This document shows, piece after piece, positions 35,137-45,000 of a DNA stretch of 64,000 nt. How positions within the stretch are numbered: the stretch's first letter is position 1; each line of letters opens with the position of its first letter. Position numbers and translations under genes: made by a program. The DNA is from Phycisphaeraceae bacterium (GTDB lineage Bacteria > Planctomycetota > Phycisphaerae > Phycisphaerales > Phycisphaeraceae). The notes beneath the pieces were generated by a model. That model was not told the DNA's origin. It saw only the letters and a list, made by a program, of their open reading frames with translations, and did not search any database. Location of the stretch: contig JADZCR010000017.1 of NCBI GenBank assembly GCA_020851465.1, forward strand, positions 62,001 to 126,000. The letters are read 5' to 3'.

Positions 35137-35382
35137 TTACTTGAAGTATCGTTTTCCTTGGCGATACACGTTGTAAAGGCCGCCGACGATGCCGATGAAC
35201 GCTCCGGTCAGCATCAGCCATGGCGTCAGGTCGTACCGACGGTCGAGCCACCATCCCAGCAGGGTCAGTATCGCGACGATTCCACCCAGCTCAAGCCCGG
35301 TACCCACGAGGGACAACGGATTGGCCCGATAGTTGGAATCCGACCTGCGACCACCAGGCGCCTTGAAGGGCGGCTCGGCCAT
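35137..35382 (-). CDS. atpZ: AtpZ/AtpI-family protein
   Basis: An 81-residue protein with two membrane helices: LVGTGLELGGIVAILTLLGW and PWLMLTGAFIGIVGGLYNVY, ending in the basic RQGKRYFK. The GxGLELG..GWWLDRR pattern is that of AtpZ-type F0F1 ATPase accessory proteins, which help c-ring assembly or Mg/Ca handling. First gene of the atp operon; the 273-base region upstream (35383-35655) holds no gene and should carry the operon promoter. Confidence 0.82.
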   Translation of the reverse strand: MAEPPFKAPGGRRSDSNYRANPLSLVGTGLELGGIVAILTLLGWWLDRRYDLTPWLMLTGAFIGIVGGLYNVYRQGKRYFK

Positions 35383-35655
35383 GACTTCCGATCATTATTA
35401 AAATTTAAGCGACACCAGCGAGGGCATAAAGTCGGACGTTAACCGCCCTTATGGACTCACCGCGAACGCCCCCGAACGCCGTACAGCGTCGGGCCGCAAA
35501 ATGTAATGGAACCGCGCGCAGGCGTCAAACATCAGAAAACAGGAATGGGGCCTGTTGGCAAGTCAGGATCGGTGTCCAGATCACTTAAAAATCCGCGAGC
35601 GAACTCCATCATCAGCGCAGCCCACAATCGGGGTCATCATTTATGACATGCCGGT

Positions 35656-37047
35656 TTATTGGAACATGCTCTGGATCAGTCTGCCTGCCGCATCCACAAC
35701 CAGGTCCAATGCCTCTGGCTGGAACTTGGCCCAGTAGCTCGTGTCAACCTCGTGCCCGCCGTGTGGTATAGCCTCGCGAGTCGGCAGATAGCCGACATAT
35801 TGCGTAGTCATGTGTGCGGTGATGGTCAGTTTGGCGGGGCTGGCCATCTTCACCCGGAGGCCGCCGATGGCGAACGGCTCGCCGGGCATGCCGACGATCA
35901 CCGCATCACCGAGTCGCAGCACCTGAACCTCGTACTCAAACCGAGGTGACCTTTGATGCAGCAGATGCACACTATAGGTGCTGGCTGCACGCATCCATTC
36001 TCCGCTTACGCCGCGACCATTGGCGGCCAGTACCGGGGTAGGTTGTTCACGGAGTATTTTCTCCGCAGCAGCGAGCTTTTCAGCCTCAACCGGGCGAACG
36101 GGCAAGTGAATCCGCTGCACCTTCCAGTCCAGAACATCCGGGTCGTGAAAACTCATTGACTCGATCACGCGACGAGACATTTTGCACAGTTCACGACCCA
36201 TGGAGAGATGGTCGAACGTAAAGTCCGGTTGATAGAAAGGCCAGGGATGTACATCTCCGCAGCAGCCGTTGAGCACGGTCGCCATACCACCGAATGATGC
36301 CATACCGCCGAGCCGTTCGACCTCATCACAGGTCGCACCGCACCAGTCTGCTGAAATCACCGGACGAGGGAAAAGCCAAACCGGGTGGCAGGTGTAATGG
36401 ATGAGCACGGACCGGAGCTTCATATCGTTGCTCCGCGCAGCGAGGACGCCGACCTCGGGGTCCATGGGGCCTTCGGCATATTTGACGTGAGTAGGCCCCA
36501 GCGGACCGCCCGAACCATACCAGGGCATGACTGCGCAGCCATCTTTAGTGATTCCACGCCGGTTAAACGCCAGCCGACCCTCGTAGCCGCTGCCGATGCC
36601 CAACTTCACCGGATGGAGCGAGGTATTCGCCTGACGCAGTGCGTTTACCGCTCCGCGAACCGCTATCTGGTCAAAGGTCGGGTCATTGCCTCGAATAAAG
36701 TCGAACTCCGCGGGGAACGGCATAAAGGCGTCATCAAGCATGAATTGTCCCAATCCCGGCGCGGTATGCGTCTGCGTGGCCTGAACCATGACCGCATCGG
36801 GGGCGAAGCCCATTTCAGCTGCTGCTGCACGGACCGCCTGGGTGATCGGGAGCGTAATGATCGTGGCGTCAAAGACGACGATCGTCAATTTTCGGCCGCC
36901 AAGCTCGAAGACGTTAGCTCGAACGTAGAGCGGATCGAGGGCAAATTCAGCGATACGACGAGCACCGATGCCGCCTGCGACCTGGGTACCCGCAGGCGGG
37001 GTGATATCAACTCTGGCAGTGCCGACGCGGAGGCTTGTTGAAGGCAT
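35656..37047 (-). CDS. neutral/alkaline ceramidase-like protein
   Basis: A 463-residue protein resembling the N-terminal catalytic domain of neutral/alkaline ceramidases: VGTARVDITPPAGTQVAGG at the start, VMVQATQTHTAPGLGQFM with the zinc-type His, VLIHYTCHPVWLF, and VLNGCCGDVHPW. Planctomycetes encode many such proteins, often without a secretion signal, as here. The substrate need not be ceramide. The C-terminal LGDAVIVGMPGEPFAIGG is typical of the group. Confidence 0.82.
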   Translation of the reverse strand: MPSTSLRVGTARVDITPPAGTQVAGGIGARRIAEFALDPLYVRANVFELGGRKLTIVVFDATIITLPITQAVRAAAAEMGFAPDAVMVQATQTHTAPGLGQFMLDDAFMPFPAEFDFIRGNDPTFDQIAVRGAVNALRQANTSLHPVKLGIGSGYEGRLAFNRRGITKDGCAVMPWYGSGGPLGPTHVKYAEGPMDPEVGVLAARSNDMKLRSVLIHYTCHPVWLFPRPVISADWCGATCDEVERLGGMASFGGMATVLNGCCGDVHPWPFYQPDFTFDHLSMGRELCKMSRRVIESMSFHDPDVLDWKVQRIHLPVRPVEAEKLAAAEKILREQPTPVLAANGRGVSGEWMRAASTYSVHLLHQRSPRFEYEVQVLRLGDAVIVGMPGEPFAIGGLRVKMASPAKLTITAHMTTQYVGYLPTREAIPHGGHEVDTSYWAKFQPEALDLVVDAAGRLIQSMFQ

Positions 37048-37339
37048 GTGGAAATTGTCAGCGGGAGTGGGCCGATTGTCGAGAATCAGGAAACGGCATG
37101 GATTGCTGCCTGAAGCCCGATGTGGAAAGCGGGATTGGCCGTATCCTCGGCGCGGCTGATAACTTGCGGCGTGTCAATGCTACTTGCGGCGATTTGTCCC
37201 GATGCTTATGCTGCCCACTTCTGGAACCCTCGGTTTTCCCCTTGGTGGCGTCGCGTGATCCATCAGAACCGTAGTCAATCAAGCACGGCAGTCGAACGGC
37301 CATAAGCCGCCGACATTCATGACTCAGGGAGGCTCTCCT

Positions 37340-40300
37340 TTGCTCCACCGTAAATCCTTCATCGTCATGGCGCTCTCAGCATCGCTGCTTTCCAGCGTCG
37401 CACCTTCGATGGTGCGAGCAGACGAGCCGGCAGCGGAACAATCAGCGGAGCAGCTTTACGAAGAGGGCATGCAGAAGTTCGCCAGCGGTGACTACGCAGC
37501 AGCCGAGGCGATCTTCAACCGAGTGGATCCGGTCCAGCTTCCTTCTCAGGACCGAACCCGGATGAAGGAAGTGCTGTCGCAGATGGCGTCCTCCAACGCC
37601 GCTGGCACCAGCGCATCGTCTCAGCTTGCACAGGCTGCCGAAGCCCGACAGAACGGCGAGCTTAAGCGGGCCGAGTCGCTGTATGAAGCAGTCCTGAAGA
37701 ATCCCAACGCCAGCGATGCCGAACGCTCGACCGCTAAATCCGGCTTGGCTGACGCAAAACGCGCACGCAAACCTGAAGTCGCCAAACAGCGGGCGATTGT
37801 GGATTCAGCCGCGAACGATATCCAGGAAGGCAAGCTGGATTCCGCCGAAAAGAAACTAACTCGCGTCAAGAAGAGCGGCGTGGACTTGGGCTGGTTCGAC
37901 AATCAGCGAGTGGACAGCCAGCTGCAGTTGATCGCGGAGCGTCGCGCGGAGATGGGCACCATCGCAGCAGCGGCGGACAGCTCCAGCAGCAGCGGGCCGG
38001 TTTATGTCGAGACGACCCACGGCATCTCCGCCCCAGCCCCGCAGGTGAACAAGGAAGCCGAAGCCGCTCCTGTCAAGACCTCAAGCGTTGTGACTGAAAC
38101 GACCCAGTCACCAGCCGTTGTGTCCGAAACCACGCCTGTCGCCGGCGCCAGCGACGACCTGCTGGCCCAGGCTCGTCATCTTCGGGCGCAGCAGCAGTTG
38201 GCGGAAGGACGTCAGGCTGAAGAAGCCGGCCAACTCCGCGCCGCAGCAAGCAGCTATCAATCCGCTCTATCACTCGATCCGAGCAATGAACAGGCTAAGG
38301 CAGCACTGGCTGCTGTTCAGGCCAGGACTGGCGGTGCCGCCGATGCACCGCGTGACATCCTCGACACGCAGCTGAGTGCCGAAGCTCTCCGCACCCAGCA
38401 GGTAATCGCGGAGGTGCAGGCTCTGATGAACAAGGCGGAGTCATTCCGTCAGGAAGGCAAGTATTCCCAGGCCATCGAAGCAGTCCAACAGGCGAAAGTT
38501 TCGCTCGATCGCAATGAGCAGCGTCTGCCCAGTGCCCGTTACCGTGCGATGCGTGAGGAAGCGGTGAACTTCGGTGCCCGCCTCCAGGACGAGCAGCGTC
38601 TGGCCGAGGCCAAGCAGAAGCAGGAAACCGAAAAGACCAAAGTCGTCGAGGAGCAGCGCGAGGAAGCGCGCATCCTCAACGAGCGCGAACAGGAAGTGCA
38701 ACGCCTCATTCGTCGTGCGATGGCCCTCCGAGCCGAGCAGAAATACGACCAGACTATTGAGGTGCTCAATCAGGCGTTGTTCATCGACCCGAATAATGAT
38801 GCAGTCGATGCCCTCAAGCAGATGGTTGAGGACTCCAGGCTCTACGTCAAGACCAAAGCGGCTCTCCGGAACCGCGAGCTGGCGATCGCCCATCAGAGCA
38901 CGGAAAACATCGAAGCCACCATTCCCTTCACAGAGCTGATGGTTTACCCGTCGGATTGGCCGCAACTGACGCAGCGTCGTCTTGCCGATCTGGGTGCAAC
39001 CGGCGGCGAGTCCAAGGTGAATCTCGATGTCATGGCCAAGCTTCACGAGCCTGTTCCTGTGAATTTCACCAATAACAAGCTCGTGAACGTGATCGAATAT
39101 CTGAAGAACACGACCGGGCTGAATTTCTTCGTCAACTGGAACGCGCTGTCCGAAGCCGGTATCGAGCAGGACATGCCGATCACTCTCGAACTGACGAACG
39201 TCGCTGCGGATGAAGCTCTGGCACTGGTCATCAAACTCGTCAGCCGTCCCGACCGTCCGATTAACTACGCCATTCGTGAAGGCGTGGTGAATATCGACAC
39301 GGTTGAAAACCTGGTTCGTAACCCCGACACTCGTGTTTACGACATCCGTGACCTGCTCCACCGCATTGAACCGATCAAGAGCGTGCCGAGCTTTGACATC
39401 GGGAACGCATTCGAGTCCGGCTCCGACCGCGACAACAGCAGCGGCAGCGGTAGCGGCAGCGGCAGTGGCAGCAGTAGTGACAACGGCCTCTTTGGTGATG
39501 ACAGCAGCAGTTCCAACAGCACCAGCGCGCAAAGCAGTGCTGAAGATCGCCAGAAGCAGATTGATGAGCTGATCGAGCTGATCCAGACCACCGTCGGCAA
39601 TCCGGAAGACTGGAGCGAGGCCGGCGGCGGAGGCGGCTCCCTCAAGGAACTCAACGGGAACCTCATCATCAAGGCCACCGCGGAACTGCATCAGGGCGTC
39701 ACCAAGCTCCTCACCCTGCTCCGTGAAACCCGCGCCATGCAGATCGCTGTCGAAGGACGCTTCCTCCTCGTCGATCAGAACTTCCTCGATGAAATCGGTG
39801 TTGACCTCGACGTGACAATCACCAATCCGGGCGGAAAGTTCGGTCCGATCTCGATCAATAACGACACGATTGGTCTGGCGCAGCGGCAAAGCTCGTCCAT
39901 GGGTAACACCTTCCCTGCGACCGGAACGCTGACGACCACTCCCACCATGACGATCCCCGGTACCGGCGGACCGACAGGCACCGGACGGTCATTCGACATC
40001 GGCATCAATTATCTGGATGACATTCAGGTCAACCTGATCGTCACCGCGACACAGGCCAACCGCCGGTCGATCACTCTGACCGCGCCGCGTGTCACATTCA
40101 TCAACGGCAACGACGCCTTCGTCTTCGTTGGTAAAGAACTGACCTATATTGCTGAGCTTGAAGCGATCCCCGGCACCACAGCCCTTCAGCAGACGCCGGA
40201 CACCGTTACCAGCGGTATGCTCCTCTACGTCAAGGGCACCATCAGTGCCGACCGCCGTTATGTCACACTGACCGTTCGGCCGCTGCTGCGTAATGTCTCG

Positions 40301-40699
40301 CGTCTGCGTGCGATCGAACAGACCGTCGTAACGACGCCGACGACCGGCACTGGTACTGGTACCGGCAGCGCGATTCAGACAACGACCGGCACGATCGAGT
40401 TGCCTGAACTGGAAACCACCACGGTGGACACCACGGTTAGTGTGCCGGACAAGGGCACCCTGCTGCTGGGCGGTCAGCGGCTTGTGGGTGAAGTGGAGGT
40501 CGAAGCAGGCGTTCCCGTGCTCTCGAAGATTCCTCTCCTCAACCGCGTATTCACCAACCGCAGCATGGTCAAAGACGAGCGCACCTTGCTGCTGCTCATC
40601 AAGCCCACGATCATCATCCCCAACGAGCAGGAAGAGGATCTGTTCCCCGGCCTGTTGGCGAATCCCGCTGCGTACAACGTGACCAAGCCGTTGGATTGA
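37340..40699 (+). CDS. TPR-secretin, orphan type II/III secretin-like protein
   Basis: An outer-membrane secretin of about 1,119 residues. Order: signal peptide (HRKSFIVMALSASLLSSVAP, cut near VRA), TPR-type helices (about 30-500), an STN-like domain (560-630, VNFTNNKLVNVIEYLKNTTG), a Ser/Gly/Asp-rich flexible linker (about 692-733), an N1-type domain, and the secretin core (803-1100) ending VSVPDKGTLLLGGQRLVGE and VPVLSKIPLLNRVF. I favour the TTG at 37340, since AGGGAGG lies seven bases before it, inside the frame that opens with an ATG at 37319. No other secretion genes are nearby. Confidence 0.88.
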   Translation: MLHRKSFIVMALSASLLSSVAPSMVRADEPAAEQSAEQLYEEGMQKFASGDYAAAEAIFNRVDPVQLPSQDRTRMKEVLSQMASSNAAGTSASSQLAQAAEARQNGELKRAESLYEAVLKNPNASDAERSTAKSGLADAKRARKPEVAKQRAIVDSAANDIQEGKLDSAEKKLTRVKKSGVDLGWFDNQRVDSQLQLIAERRAEMGTIAAAADSSSSSGPVYVETTHGISAPAPQVNKEAEAAPVKTSSVVTETTQSPAVVSETTPVAGASDDLLAQARHLRAQQQLAEGRQAEEAGQLRAAASSYQSALSLDPSNEQAKAALAAVQARTGGAADAPRDILDTQLSAEALRTQQVIAEVQALMNKAESFRQEGKYSQAIEAVQQAKVSLDRNEQRLPSARYRAMREEAVNFGARLQDEQRLAEAKQKQETEKTKVVEEQREEARILNEREQEVQRLIRRAMALRAEQKYDQTIEVLNQALFIDPNNDAVDALKQMVEDSRLYVKTKAALRNRELAIAHQSTENIEATIPFTELMVYPSDWPQLTQRRLADLGATGGESKVNLDVMAKLHEPVPVNFTNNKLVNVIEYLKNTTGLNFFVNWNALSEAGIEQDMPITLELTNVAADEALALVIKLVSRPDRPINYAIREGVVNIDTVENLVRNPDTRVYDIRDLLHRIEPIKSVPSFDIGNAFESGSDRDNSSGSGSGSGSGSSSDNGLFGDDSSSSNSTSAQSSAEDRQKQIDELIELIQTTVGNPEDWSEAGGGGGSLKELNGNLIIKATAELHQGVTKLLTLLRETRAMQIAVEGRFLLVDQNFLDEIGVDLDVTITNPGGKFGPISINNDTIGLAQRQSSSMGNTFPATGTLTTTPTMTIPGTGGPTGTGRSFDIGINYLDDIQVNLIVTATQANRRSITLTAPRVTFINGNDAFVFVGKELTYIAELEAIPGTTALQQTPDTVTSGMLLYVKGTISADRRYVTLTVRPLLRNVSRLRAIEQTVVTTPTTGTGTGTGSAIQTTTGTIELPELETTTVDTTVSVPDKGTLLLGGQRLVGEVEVEAGVPVLSKIPLLNRVFTNRSMVKDERTLLLLIKPTIIIPNEQEEDLFPGLLANPAAYNVTKPLD

Positions 40700-40724
40700 T
40701 ATGAGAAAAATCTGATCCGAACCC

Positions 40725-40754
40725 AAAGCGGCGTCGAAAGACGCCGCTTTTTTT
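40725..40754 (+). terminator. terminator of the secretin gene
   Basis: AAAGCGGCGTC, loop GAAA, GACGCCGCTTT, then a T run. A strong 11-bp stem 25 bases past the stop codon. Confidence 0.95.
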
Positions 40755-40887
40755 GTGCCGATTTCAATGAACCAATACGCCGCTTGTGTTCAAGTTTGTT
40801 CGGAGGCGGTCGCCCATACCTGCGTGCAATCTGCTTGAAGCTCCCCAGGTGGATCGTCAGGGTTCTTGGTCATATCTATCGAGGGCT

Positions 40888-42012
40888 TTACGGGTCGCGG
40901 AGACCGCTGCGTTCGAGGATAGCCAGCAGCACGATGACGCCGGCAGACTGGCCTGCGACCACTGCGGCTTTCCAGCCGTCGAGTGATCCGAGGATCACCC
41001 CGCCCAGTCCCGTAGCGAGGGTGCAAAGCCAGATGGTGATGACAGCCGCACGTTTGCTCAGACCCCGCCGCACGAGTCGGTGGGAGAAATGATTTTGATC
41101 GCCCTGAAATGGGCTTTTACCCTGCGCCAGACGGATGAGGGTGACGCTGGTGAAGTCATAAAGCGGGATTGCCAGGACCATCAGGGGCATGAGCACGCCG
41201 TACCAGGCTCCCGGCATGTGGGTCGCGTCCGCTGCAAAGTAAGTCGTGCGGATGCTGACGATCGCCAGCAGCAGGCCGACGACGAGCGAGCCGCCGTCAC
41301 CCATGAAAATCTTCGCCGGCGGAAAATTGAACACGAGAAATCCGACCAGTGCTCCCGCCAGCAGTGCCGCGGTTCCGGCAACAAACCACTGGCCGCCGAT
41401 CAGCGTGGCCGCCAGATAGAGTGCCGCACAGATGGCGCCGATGCCGGCAGTCAGGCCGTCCATGTTGTCGAGAAAATTAAGAGCGTTGACGATGACGACA
41501 ATCCACAACACGGACAGCACGACGCTGACCAGCTCGCCCGGCATTCCGTAGCGGCGGCCAAGAAATTCGAGTATTCGCAACTGACAGAACAGCACGAGTC
41601 CCAGAGCGATCAGCAGTTGCACGATGAGCTTGGAATAAGGCCCCAGACGTTTACGATCGTCGATGAGTCCGAGCACGTGAACTGCCAGCAGTGCTGCAAG
41701 CACACCAACGGCCATCGGAGTCTGGCTGCGAAGTCCCTCGATGTGCGGTGCGACCGCAGCCATCGGACCCGTCCATGTGTTTTGCGGCACCAGCCAGATC
41801 GCCGCCATCAGCAGGGCGATGGGAATAGTGATAGCTGAAAAAATCGCGATGCCGCCGGTGTTGGGAGTCGGCCGGGCGTGATTTTTACGGCCTCCCGTCA
41901 AGTCGGGCGCATCAACGAGTCCGCGGCGATGGCTCAGGCCGATCAACACCCACGTGAGCGGGGCACTCAGCAGAAATGCTGCTACCGCGAGCATGAGACA
42001 GAGAACGATCAT
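40888..42012 (-). CDS. polyprenyl-phosphate GlcNAc-1-phosphate transferase family (WecA/TagO-like)
   Basis: A 374-residue enzyme with about eleven membrane segments that starts synthesis of a lipid-linked glycan. Motifs: GGRKNHARPTPNTGGIAIF near the N-terminus, GLIDDRKRLGPYSKLIVQ, NALNFLDNMDGLTAGI, KIFMGDGGSLVVG and the HFSHRLVRRGLSKR loop. The last His motif fits the WecA/TagO side rather than MraY. Probable role: O-antigen, exopolysaccharide or cell-wall glycan priming. It follows dapB by 45 bases on the same strand. Confidence 0.88.
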   Translation of the reverse strand: MIVLCLMLAVAAFLLSAPLTWVLIGLSHRRGLVDAPDLTGGRKNHARPTPNTGGIAIFSAITIPIALLMAAIWLVPQNTWTGPMAAVAPHIEGLRSQTPMAVGVLAALLAVHVLGLIDDRKRLGPYSKLIVQLLIALGLVLFCQLRILEFLGRRYGMPGELVSVVLSVLWIVVIVNALNFLDNMDGLTAGIGAICAALYLAATLIGGQWFVAGTAALLAGALVGFLVFNFPPAKIFMGDGGSLVVGLLLAIVSIRTTYFAADATHMPGAWYGVLMPLMVLAIPLYDFTSVTLIRLAQGKSPFQGDQNHFSHRLVRRGLSKRAAVITIWLCTLATGLGGVILGSLDGWKAAVVAGQSAGVIVLLAILERSGLRDP

Positions 42013-42057
42013 GGGTGCCGGGTTTCTCCCGTGCGTCGAATCATGCGCCGAAGTGTC

Positions 42058-42846
42058 CTACAAACCCAGCACGTCCGCCATGCGATACCGTCCGGGTTTC
42101 CGATCCGGGGCAGCCAGCCACTTGGCGGCCCGCAGTGCGCCGCGTGCAAACACATCACGGGTTGTAGCCACGTGTGTCAGCTCCAGTCTCTCGCCCAACG
42201 TGGCAAAGCTCGCGGTGTGTTCGCCGACGACATCACCCATGCGCAGGGCGTGCATGCCGATCTGTCCGCGCTGTCGCATCACCTCATCCCCGTGTCGGCC
42301 ATGCACGACATCTTTTGTGATGCTTTTGCCGGTCGCATCGCAGATAGCCTGTGCGATCCCCAATGCGGTGCCGGAAGGGGCGTCCTTTTTGAAGCGGTGG
42401 TGAGCTTCGGTGATCTCGATGTCGTAATCATCGCCCAGCCGTTTGGCGACCTGGGCTGCAAGCGCGAATAGCAGATTGACGCCCAGACTCATGTTTGGTG
42501 CCTGGAGGACGGCGATTTTTCCAGCGGCATCATCGATGAGTTTTTGGTCAGCTTCAGCCAGGCCGGTGGTTCCGATCACCAGGGCGGAACCGGTCTTGAC
42601 GCACGTTTCGATGGCGGCGCGCGTACCCGCGGGAACGGTGAAATCAATTACCGCGTCCACTTTCCCTGACAGCGAAGGTGTCACGGGAACGTCCAGCTTC
42701 TTAATCCCCGCCAGCAGACCGGCATCCTGGCCTACTTCGGTTCGGTCCAGCGCCCCGACGACCCGAAGATCGGAATCCTCAGCCGCCAGTGCGACCAGAC
42801 GCCGACCCATTCGGCCCGCGGCTCCGTTGATAGCAATGGAAATCAT
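42058..42846 (-). CDS. dapB: 4-hydroxy-tetrahydrodipicolinate reductase
   Basis: A 262-residue NAD(P)H reductase of the lysine/diaminopimelate pathway. INGAAGRMGRRLVALAAE binds nucleotide; GTTGLAEADQKLIDDAA, PNMSLGVNLLFALA, and the catalytic EAHHRFKKDAPSGTALG are all typical. Its presence shows the pathway to DAP or lysine through DapB, relevant to peptidoglycan in planctomycetes. 50 bases behind the ABM-fold gene. Confidence 0.96.
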   Translation of the reverse strand: MISIAINGAAGRMGRRLVALAAEDSDLRVVGALDRTEVGQDAGLLAGIKKLDVPVTPSLSGKVDAVIDFTVPAGTRAAIETCVKTGSALVIGTTGLAEADQKLIDDAAGKIAVLQAPNMSLGVNLLFALAAQVAKRLGDDYDIEITEAHHRFKKDAPSGTALGIAQAICDATGKSITKDVVHGRHGDEVMRQRGQIGMHALRMGDVVGEHTASFATLGERLELTHVATTRDVFARGALRAAKWLAAPDRKPGRYRMADVLGL

Positions 42847-42896
42847 GGGTAATCCTGCTCGATCAATTTGCTGTTGCGCAACCGCGAATCGTGGTT

Positions 42897-43187
42897 TTAC
42901 GCGTTTTTCTCGTAGTACTCGTGTGTCGGGCGACCGGCAAGGATCTGTTCTTTGCCCCAGTTGGCGACATTGCGGAACTGCTCCGAGCGGATGAAAGCAT
43001 CAAAGGCCGCCCGGTCGCTCCAGTCCGACACGATGAGATAGCGTTGAGCATCAAAGGCATCGCGGTACAGGTTACTCCGAGAGTGGCCGGGCATTTTGCT
43101 CATGGCCCCGACGACAGCCCGAAAGACATCCTCGAAGGTTTTTTCTTTGCCGGGAATAATCTGGTAATTCATGCCGACGGTAACCAT
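42897..43187 (-). CDS. antibiotic biosynthesis monooxygenase (ABM)-fold protein
   Basis: A 96-residue ferredoxin-like dimer-type protein: MVTVGMNYQIIPGKEKTFED, then GHSRSNLYRDAFDAQRYLIV and SDWSDRAAFDAFIRSEQF. Members range from heme-degrading to quinone-forming enzymes; no metal or heme ligand is obvious. First of a leftward trio with dapB and the WecA-like gene. Confidence 0.8.
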   Translation of the reverse strand: MVTVGMNYQIIPGKEKTFEDVFRAVVGAMSKMPGHSRSNLYRDAFDAQRYLIVSDWSDRAAFDAFIRSEQFRNVANWGKEQILAGRPTHEYYEKNA

Positions 43188-43394
43188 GACTGCGGTTTCC
43201 TTAACAATCGCGCCCGAAGATTACGTCACACCAGACGGCCGGGCAAACATCCACAACGAGAGCCGCACTGACGCGGGTCTGCTTCGGATACCGTCCGGTA
43301 ACGTCTTGGCCTTGATCCTACGCTAGAATTACGCGACAATCACGGGCTACGGAGCAATCATCAACTGTCTCTTCCGGCGGCCTGAAAATCGAGC

Positions 43395-44936
43395 ATGGCC
43401 TTTAACTTCTTTAAGAAAAGCAAAGACGAAACTCCCTCCCCAGCCGGCGGGAGTGCCGCAAGCGCAAAATCGTCAGCCGGTTCCGCGCCGGCAGGCGGAG
43501 CCGAGGAAGGCGGCGGCTTCAAGCGCGACGAGCGCAAGGCTGAAAAATGGTTCCATCATGCGCAGGCCGTGGCCGACCATGACTTCGCGATCGAGTGTTA
43601 CATCCACGGCTTAGAGCACGACCCCGACAACATGAAGTCGCACGAGGCCGCTTACGATGTGGCCCGTAAACGTAAACTCAGCGGCGGTAAGTCCGCAGGG
43701 CTAGGTGAAAAATTCGGCGGCGGCAAAGGCCCCGTTCACAAGTTTCTCCACGCGGAGAAAATCTGGCTCAAAGACCCCGACAACATCGGACAGATGATTG
43801 CGACCATGAGCCGTGCTGTCGAGGCTGACGAGGCCGAACAGGATCTGCAACTCGGTGAGTTTGCCTATTGGATCGGCTCGCTCATCATCCAGCCGCGTGC
43901 CAAGCATTTATCCGTATCGCAACTGATCGAAGTGCGTGAACTCTTCGCGCGAGTCAACGCTTTCGATAAAGCAGCTGAAACCTGCAAAATGATCCTCGCG
44001 CAGGATCCCGCCAACAGCCAGCATCTCCAGCGTCTGAAGGACCTCGAAGCGGAACGAACGATCCGTGACGGCAACTACGGCGGAGGCAAGGAAGGCGACT
44101 TCCGTGAAAACATCAAGGACTCGGAAAAGCAACGCCAGCTTGAGCAGGATGACGCAATCGGCAAGACCGAATCGGTCATCGAGGAGACGATCACCCGACG
44201 TCGTGCTGAGCTTGAGGAAGCACCCGACGATCTCGACCGTGCCCGAAAGCTGGTCGATGCGCTGCTGCTGAAAGAATCGGATTCCACGGACGACGAGGCG
44301 ATCAAGCTTCTGCACGATATCTGGGGCAAGTCGGGTCAATACCAGCACAAAGCCCGCATCGGCGATGTGAAGATCCGCCAGTACAACCGTCAGCTTCGGG
44401 TTCTCAAACCGATCGCTGAGGCTTCCGCGCCCAACTCCGAAGATCGCAAGGCTTTCATGGAGTTAGCGAATAAGAAGCTCCATTTCGAACTGACCGAGTT
44501 CACTGAGCGGTCACAGAACTACCCGACCGACATGGGTGTGCGTTATGAGTTAGGCCGCCGTCTTTTTGCCATGAAGCGATTCGACGAGGCGATCAGCGCG
44601 TTTCAGCAGGCCAAGGTGGACCCGAAATGGCGTGCTGCGTCGAATGAATACCTCGGCCAGTGCTACATTCATCAAGGCTGGCTCGACGAAGCGATCCAGA
44701 CTTTTGACGAGGGCCTCAAAGCCAACCCCGACGATAAGCGAAAACTCGAATTGCTCTATCACCGGATGGATGCGTTGGAGCGTTCCGCAATCAAGAATCA
44801 CAATCTCGAACACGCACGAGAAGCGCAGAAGAGCGGTTCGCAGATCATGCAGACCAACATCGGGTACAAGGACATCCGGGCACGCATGGAAAAAATCCGC
44901 AAAATCGTGGAAGACCTGTCCAAGCCTGCGACGTGA
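43395..44936 (+). CDS. cytoplasmic TPR protein
   Basis: A 513-residue protein with a disordered Ser/Ala/Gly-rich N-terminus (residues 8-40) and tetratricopeptide-like repeats along most of its length: FAIECYIHGLEHDPDNMKSH, RVNAFDKAAETCKMILAQDP, RLFAMKRFDEAISAFQQAKV, WLDEAIQTFDEGLKANPDDK. A charged coiled region (about 215-275) separates two TPR blocks. No signal peptide. Partner and function unknown; it lies 64 bases ahead of kdsB. Confidence 0.75.
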   Translation: MAFNFFKKSKDETPSPAGGSAASAKSSAGSAPAGGAEEGGGFKRDERKAEKWFHHAQAVADHDFAIECYIHGLEHDPDNMKSHEAAYDVARKRKLSGGKSAGLGEKFGGGKGPVHKFLHAEKIWLKDPDNIGQMIATMSRAVEADEAEQDLQLGEFAYWIGSLIIQPRAKHLSVSQLIEVRELFARVNAFDKAAETCKMILAQDPANSQHLQRLKDLEAERTIRDGNYGGGKEGDFRENIKDSEKQRQLEQDDAIGKTESVIEETITRRRAELEEAPDDLDRARKLVDALLLKESDSTDDEAIKLLHDIWGKSGQYQHKARIGDVKIRQYNRQLRVLKPIAEASAPNSEDRKAFMELANKKLHFELTEFTERSQNYPTDMGVRYELGRRLFAMKRFDEAISAFQQAKVDPKWRAASNEYLGQCYIHQGWLDEAIQTFDEGLKANPDDKRKLELLYHRMDALERSAIKNHNLEHAREAQKSGSQIMQTNIGYKDIRARMEKIRKIVEDLSKPAT

Positions 44937-45000
44937 TTGATTTCGCTCCGCAGCCTCCCGCGAGAATCGGCGGGTCGTCATACCAGCAAACCAAACGGTT

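Noticed and set aside
38441..39889. Leftward open frame of 482 codons
   Set aside because: It is antisense to the secretin gene; low-complexity Ala/Thr/Val runs mirror the Ser/Gly linker codons.
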